Under the pieces are notes generated by a model. That model saw only the letters and a program-made list of their open reading frames with translations, did no database searches and had not been told where the DNA came from. A stretch of DNA of 59,915 bases from the NCBI RefSeq assembly GCF_002993365.1, contig NZ_PVNP01000212.1:1-59915 (forward strand). The letters are read 5' to 3'. How positions within the stretch are numbered: position 1 is the first letter of the stretch; each line of letters opens with the position of its first letter. Of this stretch, positions 8,888-17,092 are shown piece after piece. The DNA is from Marisediminitalea alba. Its GTDB lineage: Bacteria; Pseudomonadota; Gammaproteobacteria; Enterobacterales; Alteromonadaceae. A program made the position numbers and the translations under genes.

Positions 8888-8917
8888 AAAAGAGGCACTC
8901 CGGTGCCTCTTTTTTTT
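8888..8917 (+). terminator. Rho-independent terminator of the peroxiredoxin gene
   Basis: AGAGGCAC (8891-8898) and GTGCCTCT (8903-8910) form an 8-bp stem with a TCCG loop, extended by A/T pairs and followed by a run of eight T. Confidence 0.9.
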
Positions 8918-8976
8918 GCTTTTGATTTTATCGGCCAGACGAGCCATGACTATGTTTATAGTGCTAGTTGTTAAAC

Positions 8977-9618
8977 TTAGTTTTCGTCAGGTACGGGCAA
9001 TGGCCAGCCGCCCAGACTGGCGTAGCGATTAACGATATAGCAGAATAATTCGGCGGTTCTTTCGGCATCGTAGAGGGCAGAATGAGCTTCGTTCTGATCG
9101 AAGCTGATGCCGGCGGCCTGGCAGGCTTTTACCAGTACGGTTTGTCCTAACGCAAGCCCGGCAAGTGTGGTGGTATCAAATGAAACAAACGGGTGGAATG
9201 GCGTACGTTTAATATTGCACCGTTCAATCGCCGCATTCACAAATCCCTGATCGAACGTGGCATTATGCGCCACAATCACGCTGCGTTGGCAGTCAGCGGC
9301 TTTTTGCAGCTTGCGAACATGTTTGCATAATCCTTTCATCGCTTCATCTTCACTAATTGCGCCACGTAACGCGCAGTCCGGATCGATACCATTAAAATCG
9401 AGTGCGGCCTGTTCCAGGTTTGCCCCCTCAAACGGCGTAATGTGCGCATGAAAGGTTTCGGCCGGCGCCAGCATACCATCGCTGTCCATGCTCAGAGTCA
9501 CGGCTGCAATTTCTAACAAGGCATCGGTGGCGGCATTAAAGCCCGCAGTCTCGACATCAATAATGACCGGAAAGTAGCCTCTGAAGCGCTGTGACAAGGG
9601 GGGAATTGTTTGTGACAT
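8977..9618 (-). CDS. rnt: Ribonuclease T
   Basis: A 213-residue DEDDh-family 3'-5' exoribonuclease that trims the 3' ends of tRNA (CCA turnover) and other stable RNAs, and also acts on single-stranded DNA. The first motif is IIDVETAGF (Asp21, Glu23), the second AHNATFDQGF, and the last His-Asp pair lies in EAHSALYDAERTAELF. Length matches the family (about 215). It is divergent from motY, the same neighbour pair known from Vibrio species, which supports both calls. Confidence 0.95.
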   Translation of the reverse strand: MSQTIPPLSQRFRGYFPVIIDVETAGFNAATDALLEIAAVTLSMDSDGMLAPAETFHAHITPFEGANLEQAALDFNGIDPDCALRGAISEDEAMKGLCKHVRKLQKAADCQRSVIVAHNATFDQGFVNAAIERCNIKRTPFHPFVSFDTTTLAGLALGQTVLVKACQAAGISFDQNEAHSALYDAERTAELFCYIVNRYASLGGWPLPVPDEN

Positions 9619-9752
9619 ATCACTCTAAATCTGGTGGTTGAATAGTAAACCTGACGGTAATGGTGAATGGACCCGGCGTTCGGTTAAGCAAACTTCAGTT
9701 CTCATCAGGGGGAGAATTATGTCAATATTAGCGCTGACTATCTACCCGGTGC

Positions 9753-9779
9753 TAAACTTTTATTGTTCGTTGACGATAA
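9753..9779 (+). promoter_or_regulatory. Sigma-28 (FliA) flagellar promoter of motY
   Basis: TAAA (9753-9756), exactly 15 bases, then GACGATAA (9772-9779). The FliA consensus is TAAA-N15-GCCGATAA, so only one base differs in the -10 box. The expected transcript starts near 9786, giving a leader of about 40 bases to the motY ATG. This places the gene with the late flagellar genes. Confidence 0.75.
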
Positions 9780-9824
9780 GATAGAGACGAAGGTTAACAG
9801 GTTTATCGATTGCTGAGGCTATAC

Positions 9825-10706
9825 ATGTTGAAATCGGTTTCGCTTATTTCATTTTCCATTGGATTGTTAGGGATGGCTGCTACGCCTGTGCAGGCATCGC
9901 TGCGTCAGTACCATTCAACGGTAGAAAGCTCACAGTGGCAACTCAGCGAGCAAACCCGGCTCAGCTGTACTCTCAGCCATGCATTACCCGGATACGGTGA
10001 AGCCCAGTTTACCAGTGAGGCGTCAAAGCAGCTCAACATGGAGTTTGTGCTGGATATGAATCTGCTGCCTAAGAAGTTTGGCACGGCGGCGGTTTATGCG
10101 GTCCCCCCGAAGTGGATGCCCGGCGTCAGGGCCCGGCAAATTGCTGATATGACCTTGCGCACCCAGTACGATGGTGACTTGCCCGAAGATACCGCCTGGA
10201 CCATGCTCAGTGAGCTGGAAAAAGGGTTCTGGCCAACCATTTATTATCAGGATTGGTACAACCCGAATGACAAAGTTGCTGTAGGGCTGAATGCCAGTAA
10301 CTTTGCGCCGGTGTATCAGGAGTTTGTCAGCTGCGTAGCTAACTTACTGCCATACAGCTTTGACGACATCAGCTACACAGTGCTGAGCTATGAGAAAAAC
10401 TCTACCGAGTTATCTAAATACTCCAAACGACGCCTGCAAATGATTGGTGACTATTTGCGTGAGGATAACGAGCTGGAACTGGTACTGCTTGATGGCTATA
10501 CCGATAGCTACGGCGGTTCCTGGAATAATCAGCAACTATCGGTAAAACGCGCCAACGAAGTAAAAAACTTCCTTACCGACTTAGGTGTAGGTGAGGATCG
10601 TATTGCAATCACCGGGCACGGTGAGAAACGTCATATTGCACCCAATACCACCAGTCAGTCGCGGGCAACAAACCGTAGAGTAGTGGTCAGAATGGCGAAA
10701 TCCTGA
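9825..10706 (+). CDS. motY: Sodium-driven flagellar motor protein MotY
   Basis: A 293-residue secreted protein of the T-ring of polar Na+-driven flagella, where it holds the PomA/PomB stators. The ATG at 9825 has GAGG six bases upstream and begins a signal peptide ending TPVQA; an in-frame TTG at 9810 is rejected. The N-terminal domain carries blocks I recognise from Vibrio MotY (LSELEKGFWPT, YQDWYNP). The C-terminal OmpA-like peptidoglycan-binding domain is at about 165-290 (DGYTDSYGG, LSVKRANEVKNFL, TNRRVVVRM). The sigma-28 promoter in front and rnt next door agree. No other flagellar gene is in the window. Confidence 0.93.
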   Translation: MLKSVSLISFSIGLLGMAATPVQASLRQYHSTVESSQWQLSEQTRLSCTLSHALPGYGEAQFTSEASKQLNMEFVLDMNLLPKKFGTAAVYAVPPKWMPGVRARQIADMTLRTQYDGDLPEDTAWTMLSELEKGFWPTIYYQDWYNPNDKVAVGLNASNFAPVYQEFVSCVANLLPYSFDDISYTVLSYEKNSTELSKYSKRRLQMIGDYLREDNELELVLLDGYTDSYGGSWNNQQLSVKRANEVKNFLTDLGVGEDRIAITGHGEKRHIAPNTTSQSRATNRRVVVRMAKS

Positions 10707-10720
10707 ATCAGATGAAGCAT

Positions 10721-10753
10721 AAAAAAGCCGCGATAACTTTTCGCGGCTTTTTT
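10721..10753. terminator. Bidirectional terminator between motY and glpQ
   Basis: AAAAAAGCCGCGA (10721-10733) and TCGCGGCTTTTTT (10741-10753) are perfect inverted arms with a seven-base loop. A/T runs on both sides let it stop motY on the plus strand and glpQ on the minus strand. Confidence 0.9.
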
Positions 10754-10766
10754 ATAGGGTTGGTGG

Positions 10767-11768
10767 TTACTGGCTTTGAAGAAAGCGTTTCACCGGCGGC
10801 ACCTGATCGGTAAAGACGCCGTCAAACTGCCATTTTTTTACCATCAGCATCAGCAGCTGTGTGGCAGAAATACCCGGTGGCAGGGCATCAGTTCGGAAGG
10901 TATAGGGATGTATTAACAGACCGGCCTGTTGAGCCGCCTGTACCCAGGTGGTGAGTTCGGTGGTAGGCTGATTTTGCTCGTAACGGGTAACGTGACCGAG
11001 CCACGGGCCTATCCCCTGAACGTACCTGCTAACCTCCTGCATACCAGCTGCCGTTTTCAGTGCATCGTAGTCGGTTGGCGTTTCCTGCCAGCTGTTTTCT
11101 GCAATGAGTTGGATAAGCTTAACCTTTGCGCCAAGCGTTTGACGAAGCCGTTTGATTTCTTCAAAGTCAAAACACTGAATATAAATATTGGCACTGGCAT
11201 CATCGAGATGATGTTCGCGCAATACCTCAAGCACCGCTTTACTGATATCCACGCCCTGTTCCCGATGCCAGGCAGGGGATTTGATTTCAGCATACAAACC
11301 CACGGAACCACCGGTAGTCGCATTAAGAGAAAGGATAGTGCTGATATGTTCCTCAAATGTTGCAACAGTAAACTGACCATTGCCCTGATATCGATTTGGA
11401 TAGACCTGCTTGCCCTTTGCATCGGTGCGCTCGTGGACGTTTAATGACCTGAGTTCAGCCAGGGTAAAGTCCAGCGCATAATAACGGCCGTCTTCGCGGT
11501 GCCGGTTGGGGAAAACCGTTTCCACATTGGTAATCGTTTCCAGATGAATATCATGTAACACTACCAGATGACCATCGCTGGTCATCACCAGATCCTGCTC
11601 AATATAGTCTGGTTGCTGGGCGTAGGCCATAGCCGTGGACGCCAGTGTATGCTCCGGCAGGTAACCCGACGCGCCGCGATGAGCAATAATATCGAACGCC
11701 ATGGATTGAAATGACACCAGAGCAGTCAGTGACAGGATACGCAGTGTTTTTACAGAGAGTTTTAACAC
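10767..11768 (-). CDS. glpQ: Periplasmic glycerophosphodiester phosphodiesterase
   Basis: A 333-residue exported enzyme that hydrolyses glycerophosphodiesters from phospholipid breakdown to glycerol 3-phosphate and an alcohol. A signal peptide ends near SFQSMA. The GDPD motifs are visible: IIAHRGASGYLPEHT (catalytic His and metal Glu near the N terminus), EQDLVMTSDGHLVVLHD, and LYAEIKSP. It starts six bases after the gloA stop and should be co-transcribed. No glpT or other glp gene is nearby, so how it is induced cannot be judged. Confidence 0.93.
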   Translation of the reverse strand: MLKLSVKTLRILSLTALVSFQSMAFDIIAHRGASGYLPEHTLASTAMAYAQQPDYIEQDLVMTSDGHLVVLHDIHLETITNVETVFPNRHREDGRYYALDFTLAELRSLNVHERTDAKGKQVYPNRYQGNGQFTVATFEEHISTILSLNATTGGSVGLYAEIKSPAWHREQGVDISKAVLEVLREHHLDDASANIYIQCFDFEEIKRLRQTLGAKVKLIQLIAENSWQETPTDYDALKTAAGMQEVSRYVQGIGPWLGHVTRYEQNQPTTELTTWVQAAQQAGLLIHPYTFRTDALPPGISATQLLMLMVKKWQFDGVFTDQVPPVKRFLQSQ

Positions 11769-11774
11769 AAAAGG

Positions 11775-12158
11775 TTACTCAGGTTGGATTAATTCAATGG
11801 CATAACCGTCCGGATCGCGAACAAAGGCAATCACGGTTTTACCGCCTTTTACCGGCCCCGGTTTGCGATAAACATCTGCACCTTTCGCTTCCAGCTGTTC
11901 GCAAAAGGTGTAGATATCCTCAACGGCGAAAGCAACGTGACCATAGGCATTGCCAAGATCATACTCGTTATCTCCCCAGTTGTAGGTTAATTCCAGGACC
12001 GCTTGCTCAGACTCATCGGCATAACCTACAAATGCCAGGGTGTATTCGTATTCAGTATTCTCGCTTTTGCGCAGTAACTTCATGCCCATGGTATCCACGT
12101 AGAACGCCAGGGAAGCATCCAGGTCTTTGACCCGTAACATGGTGTGTAACATTCGCAT
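11775..12158 (-). CDS. gloA: Lactoylglutathione lyase (glyoxalase I)
   Basis: A 127-residue metalloenzyme that isomerises the hemithioacetal of methylglyoxal and glutathione to S-lactoylglutathione. It follows the E. coli pattern: MRMLHTMLRVKDLDASLAFY with metal ligand His5, TLAFVGY, AVLELTYNWG (Glu ligand), YGHVAFAVED (His ligand) and DPDGYAIELIQ (Glu ligand). The start has an AAGGAG ribosome site. glpQ follows after six bases. A perfect 9-bp palindrome lies about 80 bases upstream. Confidence 0.96.
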   Translation of the reverse strand: MRMLHTMLRVKDLDASLAFYVDTMGMKLLRKSENTEYEYTLAFVGYADESEQAVLELTYNWGDNEYDLGNAYGHVAFAVEDIYTFCEQLEAKGADVYRKPGPVKGGKTVIAFVRDPDGYAIELIQPE

Positions 12159-12238
12159 AAAAAGCTCCTTAATCAGATATTATGATTCAGCTGTTTTTCA
12201 AGAGTATGACAGTGACAGCGTTTATTGTGGCACTGTAA

Positions 12239-12259
12239 TTAATCTGCAAAGCAGATTAA
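12239..12259. repeat. Perfect 9-bp palindrome upstream of gloA
   Basis: TTAATCTGC (12239-12247), AAA, GCAGATTAA (12251-12259). It sits between the divergent gloA and the sigma-factor unit, 80 bases before gloA. No T run follows on either strand, so an operator is likelier than a terminator. The protein that would bind it is unknown. Confidence 0.5.
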
Positions 12260-12352
12260 AGTAAATTGTGACCAGCAGCCTAAATAGCTGGTTTGAACGT
12301 CGCGCCCGGGCGTTTAAAGGAATTGTGATTTTTTTCGCAGTAGTGTCACACT

Positions 12353-12380
12353 TTGGTGATTGGCAGTTTCCTTATATAAA
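12353..12380 (+). promoter_or_regulatory. Candidate sigma-70 promoter of the micro-ORF/sigma factor unit
   Basis: TTGGTG (12353-12358), a 16-base spacer, and TATAAA (12375-12380), about 26 bases before the ATG at 12407. The match is fair and rests on position and spacing only. Confidence 0.45.
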
Positions 12381-12406
12381 ATGGATGCTTAAAGGAAGCC
12401 AGTACA

Positions 12407-12568
12407 ATGGAGAATAAACTAATCAGGTTGTGCAGTAAGACTCGTAATCCCACCTTAGGAGACATTGTTGCCATTGTAGTTGCGGTATGGGTGGCAAACG
12501 CAGAACCACATGTTTTAAGTGCAGTGTGTCAGGGAGAGACCACCTCTCAGCAAGGAGCAACAGAATGA
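12407..12568 (+). CDS. 53-residue ORF translationally coupled to an ECF sigma factor
   Basis: Not recognised. The frame reads MENKLIRLCSKTRNP at the start, a short hydrophobic run (GDIVAIVVAVWVANA, about 18-32) and a polar tail with one Cys. An AAGGA ribosome site lies nine bases before the ATG. The stop TGA (12566-12568) overlaps the sigma factor ATG (12565-12567) as ATGA, the classic sign of translational coupling. It could be a leader peptide that gates translation of the sigma factor or a tiny regulator of it. It may also be an uncoded leader; only the overlap and ribosome site support it. Confidence 0.45.
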   Translation: MENKLIRLCSKTRNPTLGDIVAIVVAVWVANAEPHVLSAVCQGETTSQQGATE

Positions 12569-13683
12569 GTGCACAAGGCGTGATTTCAAGTGACGATGTG
12601 ATTGCCGCACAGCATGGCGATGAGTCCGCATTCAACCGGCTGGTGGCGGCCAGTCGCAATACCATAGCCAGCATCGCGCTGGCGATTACCCGCGATCTTG
12701 ATGCCAGTGAGGAAATTACCCAGCAGGTGTTTATCAATTGCTGGCAAAAGCTGCACACGCTTAAAAATGCGGCCAGCTTTTTACCCTGGGTACGTCAGTC
12801 GGCGCGCTATGCGGCCTATAATTACCTGCGCGATAATCGTCTGGCAGACCGCGTGGGCGGTGAGGAGGCCGATGCCTTATTCGCCGCCTATTGTGATGAC
12901 GAATTGCCGCCAGAGACCCGCCTGAGCCGCGAACAAACAGGATTGCTCCTTAAGCAAGTGGTGGATGAACTGCCTGAAGAAAGCCGCGAAATGGTGTTGC
13001 TGTACTACCGGGAAGATCAGTCTGCCAGTCAGGTTGCAGAGTTACTTTCTGTTTCGCCGGAGCTGGTTCGCCAGCGGCTAAGCCGGGCGCGCAAAGCATT
13101 AAAGGCCAGTTTGATGGAACGCTACGGCCAGCTTATTTTAACCACTGCACCCACGTTAACTATTACTTCTATACTGCTGGCCGGAGCCAGTGTCAGCGCG
13201 CCTGCCCAGGCCTCTGGTGGTACGGTGTTAGCGAAATCTGGCGGTGCTGGTGTGCTGAAAATTCTGCTAAGCGGCGCATTCTTTGCCGCTTTACTGGGAG
13301 CTTTGAGTGTGTTCTGGAGTACCCGGTTACCGCTTAAGAATATGACCATGGAAAGTCAGAAAGTACGCCTTAAACAGCTGCGCAAAATTACCGTTATCTG
13401 GGTACTGGCCACTGGCGTATTGCTGGCTGCCGCTTATGAGTTAACCACCGGTTGGGTAATGCCGGTACTGGCTTATACTTTATTTGCCGGAGGGTTAAGC
13501 GTACAGGTGAAGAAAATGCAGCGGGTGATAATGTATGACCTGTTCGATAGTAAAACCTTATCGGCTGATTCAGAGCGTCAGGCCTTCTGGCAACGGTGTT
13601 GGGGTAACATTGGCCTGTACGGCGCGCTGCTGGTTGGTTTTGCCAGTATGATTATCGGGCTGATAGGCAGCGGCCGATTGTAA
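12565..13683 (+). CDS. ECF sigma factor fused to a C-terminal membrane domain
   Basis: A 372-residue protein. The ATG at 12565 has AAGGAG upstream and is preferred over a longer frame open from 12487. Residues about 20-90 are sigma region 2 (DASEEITQQVFINCWQKL) and about 130-185 region 4 (LPEESREMVLLYYREDQS, then SPELVRQRLSRARKALKAS). The remaining 185 residues are unlike ordinary ECF factors: hydrophobic helices at about 193-212, 235-255, 276-296, 297-315 and 348-370, with no anti-sigma gene downstream. The layout suggests a sigma factor tethered to the inner membrane by its own regulator domain, needing proteolysis or a conformational change to act. That is inference. Confidence 0.85.
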   Translation: MSAQGVISSDDVIAAQHGDESAFNRLVAASRNTIASIALAITRDLDASEEITQQVFINCWQKLHTLKNAASFLPWVRQSARYAAYNYLRDNRLADRVGGEEADALFAAYCDDELPPETRLSREQTGLLLKQVVDELPEESREMVLLYYREDQSASQVAELLSVSPELVRQRLSRARKALKASLMERYGQLILTTAPTLTITSILLAGASVSAPAQASGGTVLAKSGGAGVLKILLSGAFFAALLGALSVFWSTRLPLKNMTMESQKVRLKQLRKITVIWVLATGVLLAAAYELTTGWVMPVLAYTLFAGGLSVQVKKMQRVIMYDLFDSKTLSADSERQAFWQRCWGNIGLYGALLVGFASMIIGLIGSGRL

Positions 13684-14016
13684 TGATAAAAGGCCGGCAG
13701 CAGCCGACCTGGCGGTGTAAGCAGACATTTGAGAGAAGATCGTATCCTTATCTCTGATCAAACAGCTCTATGCGATTGTGCTGATGGGGAAGTACCTGAT
13801 AGTGGTATTGATTGGCTACTATCAGGCTTTGGCCGGCGTAGTTGACGCCCTTACTAAAAGCAAAGTCGACTTCTAACCTGACTGACGTCAGGGTCAAGAT
13901 AACGCTTTATGGAAGGCTGCTTAACCACTACCGGATGCTCAAGCTGACAACTGATTAGGTGTTACGCCGGATGAAATTTACCTTCAGGTGCAGCCGGATA
14001 GCAATGAGTTTCAGGA
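13684..14016. other. Intergenic region between convergent genes
   Basis: 333 bases with no convincing gene. A small dyad CCTGAC/GTCAGG (13877-13892) lacks a T run and is not called as a terminator. Nothing else was recognised. Confidence 0.6.
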
Positions 14017-14652
14017 TCAGTCGTCGATTTTGTCTTTGTATTCGCACAAATCTTCGATGATACAGGAGCCGCACCGAGGTTTTCTGGCCAGGCAGGTATA
14101 CCGGCCATGCAGGATCAGCCAATGGTGAACGTCAACCTTAAACTCTTTCGGTACGACTTTAAGGAGCTTCTCTTCGACCTTGTCGACATTTTTGCCCATG
14201 GCAAACTTGGTGCGATTGGAAACGCGGTAAATGTGGGTGTCTACCGCGATAGTAGGCCAGCCAAAGGCGGTGTTAAGCACCACATTAGCGGTTTTACGGC
14301 CCACGCCGGGAAGAGCTTCCAGGGCTTCGCGACTTTCTGGTACTTCACTGTTGTGTTGTTCAATCAGGATCTGGCAAAGCTTATGGACGTTTTGCGCCTT
14401 CGAATTAAACAGGCCAATGGTTTTAATGTAATCTTTTAAACCGTCAACGCCCAGTGCATAAATGGCCTCTGGCGTATTGGCTACCGGAAACAACTTATCG
14501 GTCGCTTTATTGACACTTACATCGGTGGCCTGAGCAGATAAGGTTACCGCAACCAGCAGCTCAAACGGGCTGGAAAAATTGAGCTCGGTGGTCGGGTGCG
14601 GATTGGCATCACGAAGACGGGTTAAAATTTCCAGTCGTTTGGCTTTATTCAT
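14017..14652 (-). CDS. nth: Endonuclease III
   Basis: A 211-residue bifunctional DNA glycosylase/AP lyase that removes oxidised pyrimidines in base-excision repair. The helix-hairpin-helix LPGVGRKTANVVLN carries the catalytic Lys, and VDTHIYRVSNR the catalytic Asp. The C-terminal [4Fe-4S] ligands are in CLARKPRCGSCIIEDLC. It is the last gene of the rnf operon, five bases after rnfE, the same arrangement as rsx-nth in E. coli and rnf-nth in Vibrio. Confidence 0.97.
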   Translation of the reverse strand: MNKAKRLEILTRLRDANPHPTTELNFSSPFELLVAVTLSAQATDVSVNKATDKLFPVANTPEAIYALGVDGLKDYIKTIGLFNSKAQNVHKLCQILIEQHNSEVPESREALEALPGVGRKTANVVLNTAFGWPTIAVDTHIYRVSNRTKFAMGKNVDKVEEKLLKVVPKEFKVDVHHWLILHGRYTCLARKPRCGSCIIEDLCEYKDKIDD

Positions 14653-14657
14653 TACTT

Positions 14658-15347
14658 CTAACTCTCTGCAGTTACCCGCGCGCGGACAACTGTTTTGGTT
14701 TCACTGGCAGCGGCTTTTTCTGCCATTTTCTTATCGATAACGTTTTTCACTGCAATCAGCAGGCCCATGCCCAGAAATGCGCCGGGCGGCAAAATGGCCA
14801 GTAAAAAGGGATGTTCAGTGGTAAATACAGTGACTTTCCAGGTCTCTGCGCCAGCCCCAAAAAGTCGCTCTGCACCATTTAACAGGGTGCCGTTACCCAG
14901 CAGTTCCCTTAGCCCGCCGAGCACCACCAGAATAAACGTGAAGCCTAACCCCATCATCAGGCCATCAAAGGCCGAAACCGGTAAAGGATTCTTCGATGCA
15001 AAGGCTTCAGCGCGACCGATAATGGCGCAGTTCGTCACAATAAGAGGGATAAATATCCCCAGAGCGAGGTAAAGCTCGTAGGTGAAGGCGTTCATCAACA
15101 GCTGAATGATAGTCACGAAGGCGGCGATGATCATGACAAATACCGGAATACGAATCGCCGGGGTAACCCAGTGGCGAATGATCGACACGGTTGCGTTTGA
15201 GCCAATCAGAACCAGTGCCGTAGCCAGACCCAGACCCAGGCCGTTAATAACGCTTGATGTAACCGCAAGCAGCGGGCAGAGCCCGAGAAGCTGTACCAGT
15301 GCAGGATTGTTTTTCCATAATCCATCAATAGTGAGCTGCTTAAACAT
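14658..15347 (-). CDS. rnfE: Rnf electron transport complex subunit E
   Basis: A 229-residue integral membrane subunit of the Rnf complex, which couples electron flow between ferredoxin and NAD+ to ion transport. The start is the ATG at 15347 (MFKQLTIDGLWKNNPALVQL), one base after the rnfG stop; a longer open frame upstream runs into rnfG. Six helices and the conserved LLGLCPLLAVT and PLIVTNCAIIGRAEA stretches are present; each holds one Cys of the iron-sulfur centre shared with RnfA. It is a sister family of RnfA. Confidence 0.96.
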   Translation of the reverse strand: MFKQLTIDGLWKNNPALVQLLGLCPLLAVTSSVINGLGLGLATALVLIGSNATVSIIRHWVTPAIRIPVFVMIIAAFVTIIQLLMNAFTYELYLALGIFIPLIVTNCAIIGRAEAFASKNPLPVSAFDGLMMGLGFTFILVVLGGLRELLGNGTLLNGAERLFGAGAETWKVTVFTTEHPFLLAILPPGAFLGMGLLIAVKNVIDKKMAEKAAASETKTVVRARVTAES

Positions 15348-15348
15348 A

Positions 15349-15999
15349 TTAATGCTGTCCTCCGGTCGGCGCTGCAGCCTGACAGTTGCTTGGCGTGTTG
15401 AACAGCTTATGTTGGTTGGCCTCAACATAAGCCAATGTGCGCGCTACACTGCCAACCACAGCTCTGGGGGTAATGGTGGCGCCGGTGAACTGGTCAAACT
15501 GACCACCGTCTTTTTTTACCTGCCAGCGCTTGGCCTGGTCTTCATCGTACGATTTACCATTAAATGACAGCATCCAGTCACTGACGCTCATTTCAATCTT
15601 ATCACCGAGCCCCGGGGTTTCCTGATGCGATAATACTCTTACGCCGAGTACCTCACCGTTAATAGCAACGCCAGCTATCAGGTCAATATCGCCGCTGTAG
15701 CCATCGGGGGCGGTAAATTCTAACGCCAGGGCCACGTCGTTACCGCCTTGACGTGCTCGGTAAACGGATTTGGGCTCATCACCCAGAGCGCTGGCGTCAA
15801 TAGTAATACAGTCCAGGTAAAGCTGATTATCATACAGTGCTGGCGGAACCACCTCATTGAGGGTTGCCAGCTTTTTTTTAGCCCGCTGTTCATCAATACG
15901 CTGTTTGGTACCGTCGAAGGTAATGGCAATCAGGCCAGTGGTAACCAGGGCAAAACCGGTAAGAATAAGGCCGTTTTTGGTAATGCTGTTTAGCGGCAT
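15349..15999 (-). CDS. rnfG: Rnf complex subunit G (covalent FMN subunit)
   Basis: A 216-residue subunit with one N-terminal membrane helix (LILTGFALVTTGLIAITF) and a periplasmic FMN-binding domain. The flavinylation motif is DQFTGATITPRAVV at about 172-185, where the second Thr of the TGAT signature carries FMN by phosphoester bond. The gene overlaps the rnfD stop by one base and rnfE follows after one base, giving tight translational linkage. Confidence 0.96.
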   Translation of the reverse strand: MPLNSITKNGLILTGFALVTTGLIAITFDGTKQRIDEQRAKKKLATLNEVVPPALYDNQLYLDCITIDASALGDEPKSVYRARQGGNDVALALEFTAPDGYSGDIDLIAGVAINGEVLGVRVLSHQETPGLGDKIEMSVSDWMLSFNGKSYDEDQAKRWQVKKDGGQFDQFTGATITPRAVVGSVARTLAYVEANQHKLFNTPSNCQAAAPTGGQH

Positions 16000-17090
16000 C
16001 AGGGCTCTCCTTCCGTTTGCTTAACCGGGCGCTGCTGGCCATAAACCTTGGGCTGCGTGTAATAATCGATAAGCGGTACCGCCATGTTCATGATCACTAC
16101 ACTAAACGCGATAGCATCGGGATAACCCCCAAAGGTGCGAATAATAACCGTCCAAAAGCCGATAGCAGCGCCAAAAATAAGCCGGCCGCGGGGTGTAGTG
16201 GATGCTGAAACCGGGTCGGTGGCAATGAAAAAGGCGCCAAACAATACTGCCCCGTTAACACAGTGAAACAATGCCGAGCCATAAACATCACCATTAATCA
16301 TAGATAAAAAAGTGGCGGTGACGGCAACGCCTGCGATAAGCGAAGCGGGGATATGCCAACTGATGATCCGCTGTTGAATTAACACCAGACCACCCAGCAA
16401 ATAGGCCAGCGCCACCTCGCTCCATCCCAGACTGGCTGACGACCATAAGCTATCGGTAAATTGCTGGTGATTAATGGCCTCGGTATAAGTGTAACCCTGG
16501 CTCACCTGGGTTTTGACATAGTCCAGCGGCGTTGCCATGGTGACGCCGTCTATACCGGCTCTGAGCTGGTTAATATCGTACCCGCTTTGACTAAACCCGG
16601 TAAAAATCACGCTGACAACATCGCCGAAGGTAACGGCGTGAGCGGCCAGTTCGCCGGGAGGCAACCAACTGCTCATCGCGGCCGGGAAAGAGATCAGCAG
16701 CATCACATAGGCTGCCATGGCAGGATTAAACAGGTTAAAGCCAAGACCGCCATACAGTTGCTTGACTACTGCAATGGCAAAGAACGTCCCGATAACAGTC
16801 ATCCACCATGGTAACAGTGGCGGCAAACTAACCGCTAAGAGCAGGGCGGTTACCACGGCACTGTAATCCTGTAGCGCCTGACCAATCTGACGTTTTCGTA
16901 AGGCCACAATCGCACTTTCTGAAACCAGTGCAGTAGCCAGGGCGATAAGCATTTGTACCAGCACGCCCCAGCCAAAAAAGTACAGCTGGGCTATAACACC
17001 GGGCACCATGGCGTAGATGACCAGTCGCATAACCTGATCGGTACGCCGACGCACATGCTGGTGAGGAGAGCTCGATAGTACTAACTTCAT
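15999..17090 (-). CDS. rnfD: Rnf complex subunit D (covalent FMN subunit)
   Basis: A 363-residue membrane subunit of the NqrB/RnfD family with about nine or ten helices. The FMN attachment motif is DGVTMATPLD at about 183-192, in a periplasmic loop. Conserved GGLGFNLFNPAMAAYVML and TDPVSASTTPRGRL blocks are present. It starts two bases after rnfC ends and its stop overlaps the rnfG start. Confidence 0.96.
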   Translation of the reverse strand: MKLVLSSSPHQHVRRRTDQVMRLVIYAMVPGVIAQLYFFGWGVLVQMLIALATALVSESAIVALRKRQIGQALQDYSAVVTALLLAVSLPPLLPWWMTVIGTFFAIAVVKQLYGGLGFNLFNPAMAAYVMLLISFPAAMSSWLPPGELAAHAVTFGDVVSVIFTGFSQSGYDINQLRAGIDGVTMATPLDYVKTQVSQGYTYTEAINHQQFTDSLWSSASLGWSEVALAYLLGGLVLIQQRIISWHIPASLIAGVAVTATFLSMINGDVYGSALFHCVNGAVLFGAFFIATDPVSASTTPRGRLIFGAAIGFWTVIIRTFGGYPDAIAFSVVIMNMAVPLIDYYTQPKVYGQQRPVKQTEGEP

Positions 17091-17092
17091 GA

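Noticed and set aside
9719..9784. 21-codon frame with a strong GGGGGAG ribosome site upstream of motY
   Set aside because: It overlaps the sigma-28 promoter of motY, whose transcript would start after its stop; kept only as a curiosity.
11711..12130. 139-residue plus-strand frame
   Set aside because: Antisense to gloA and the glpQ start, both firmly identified.
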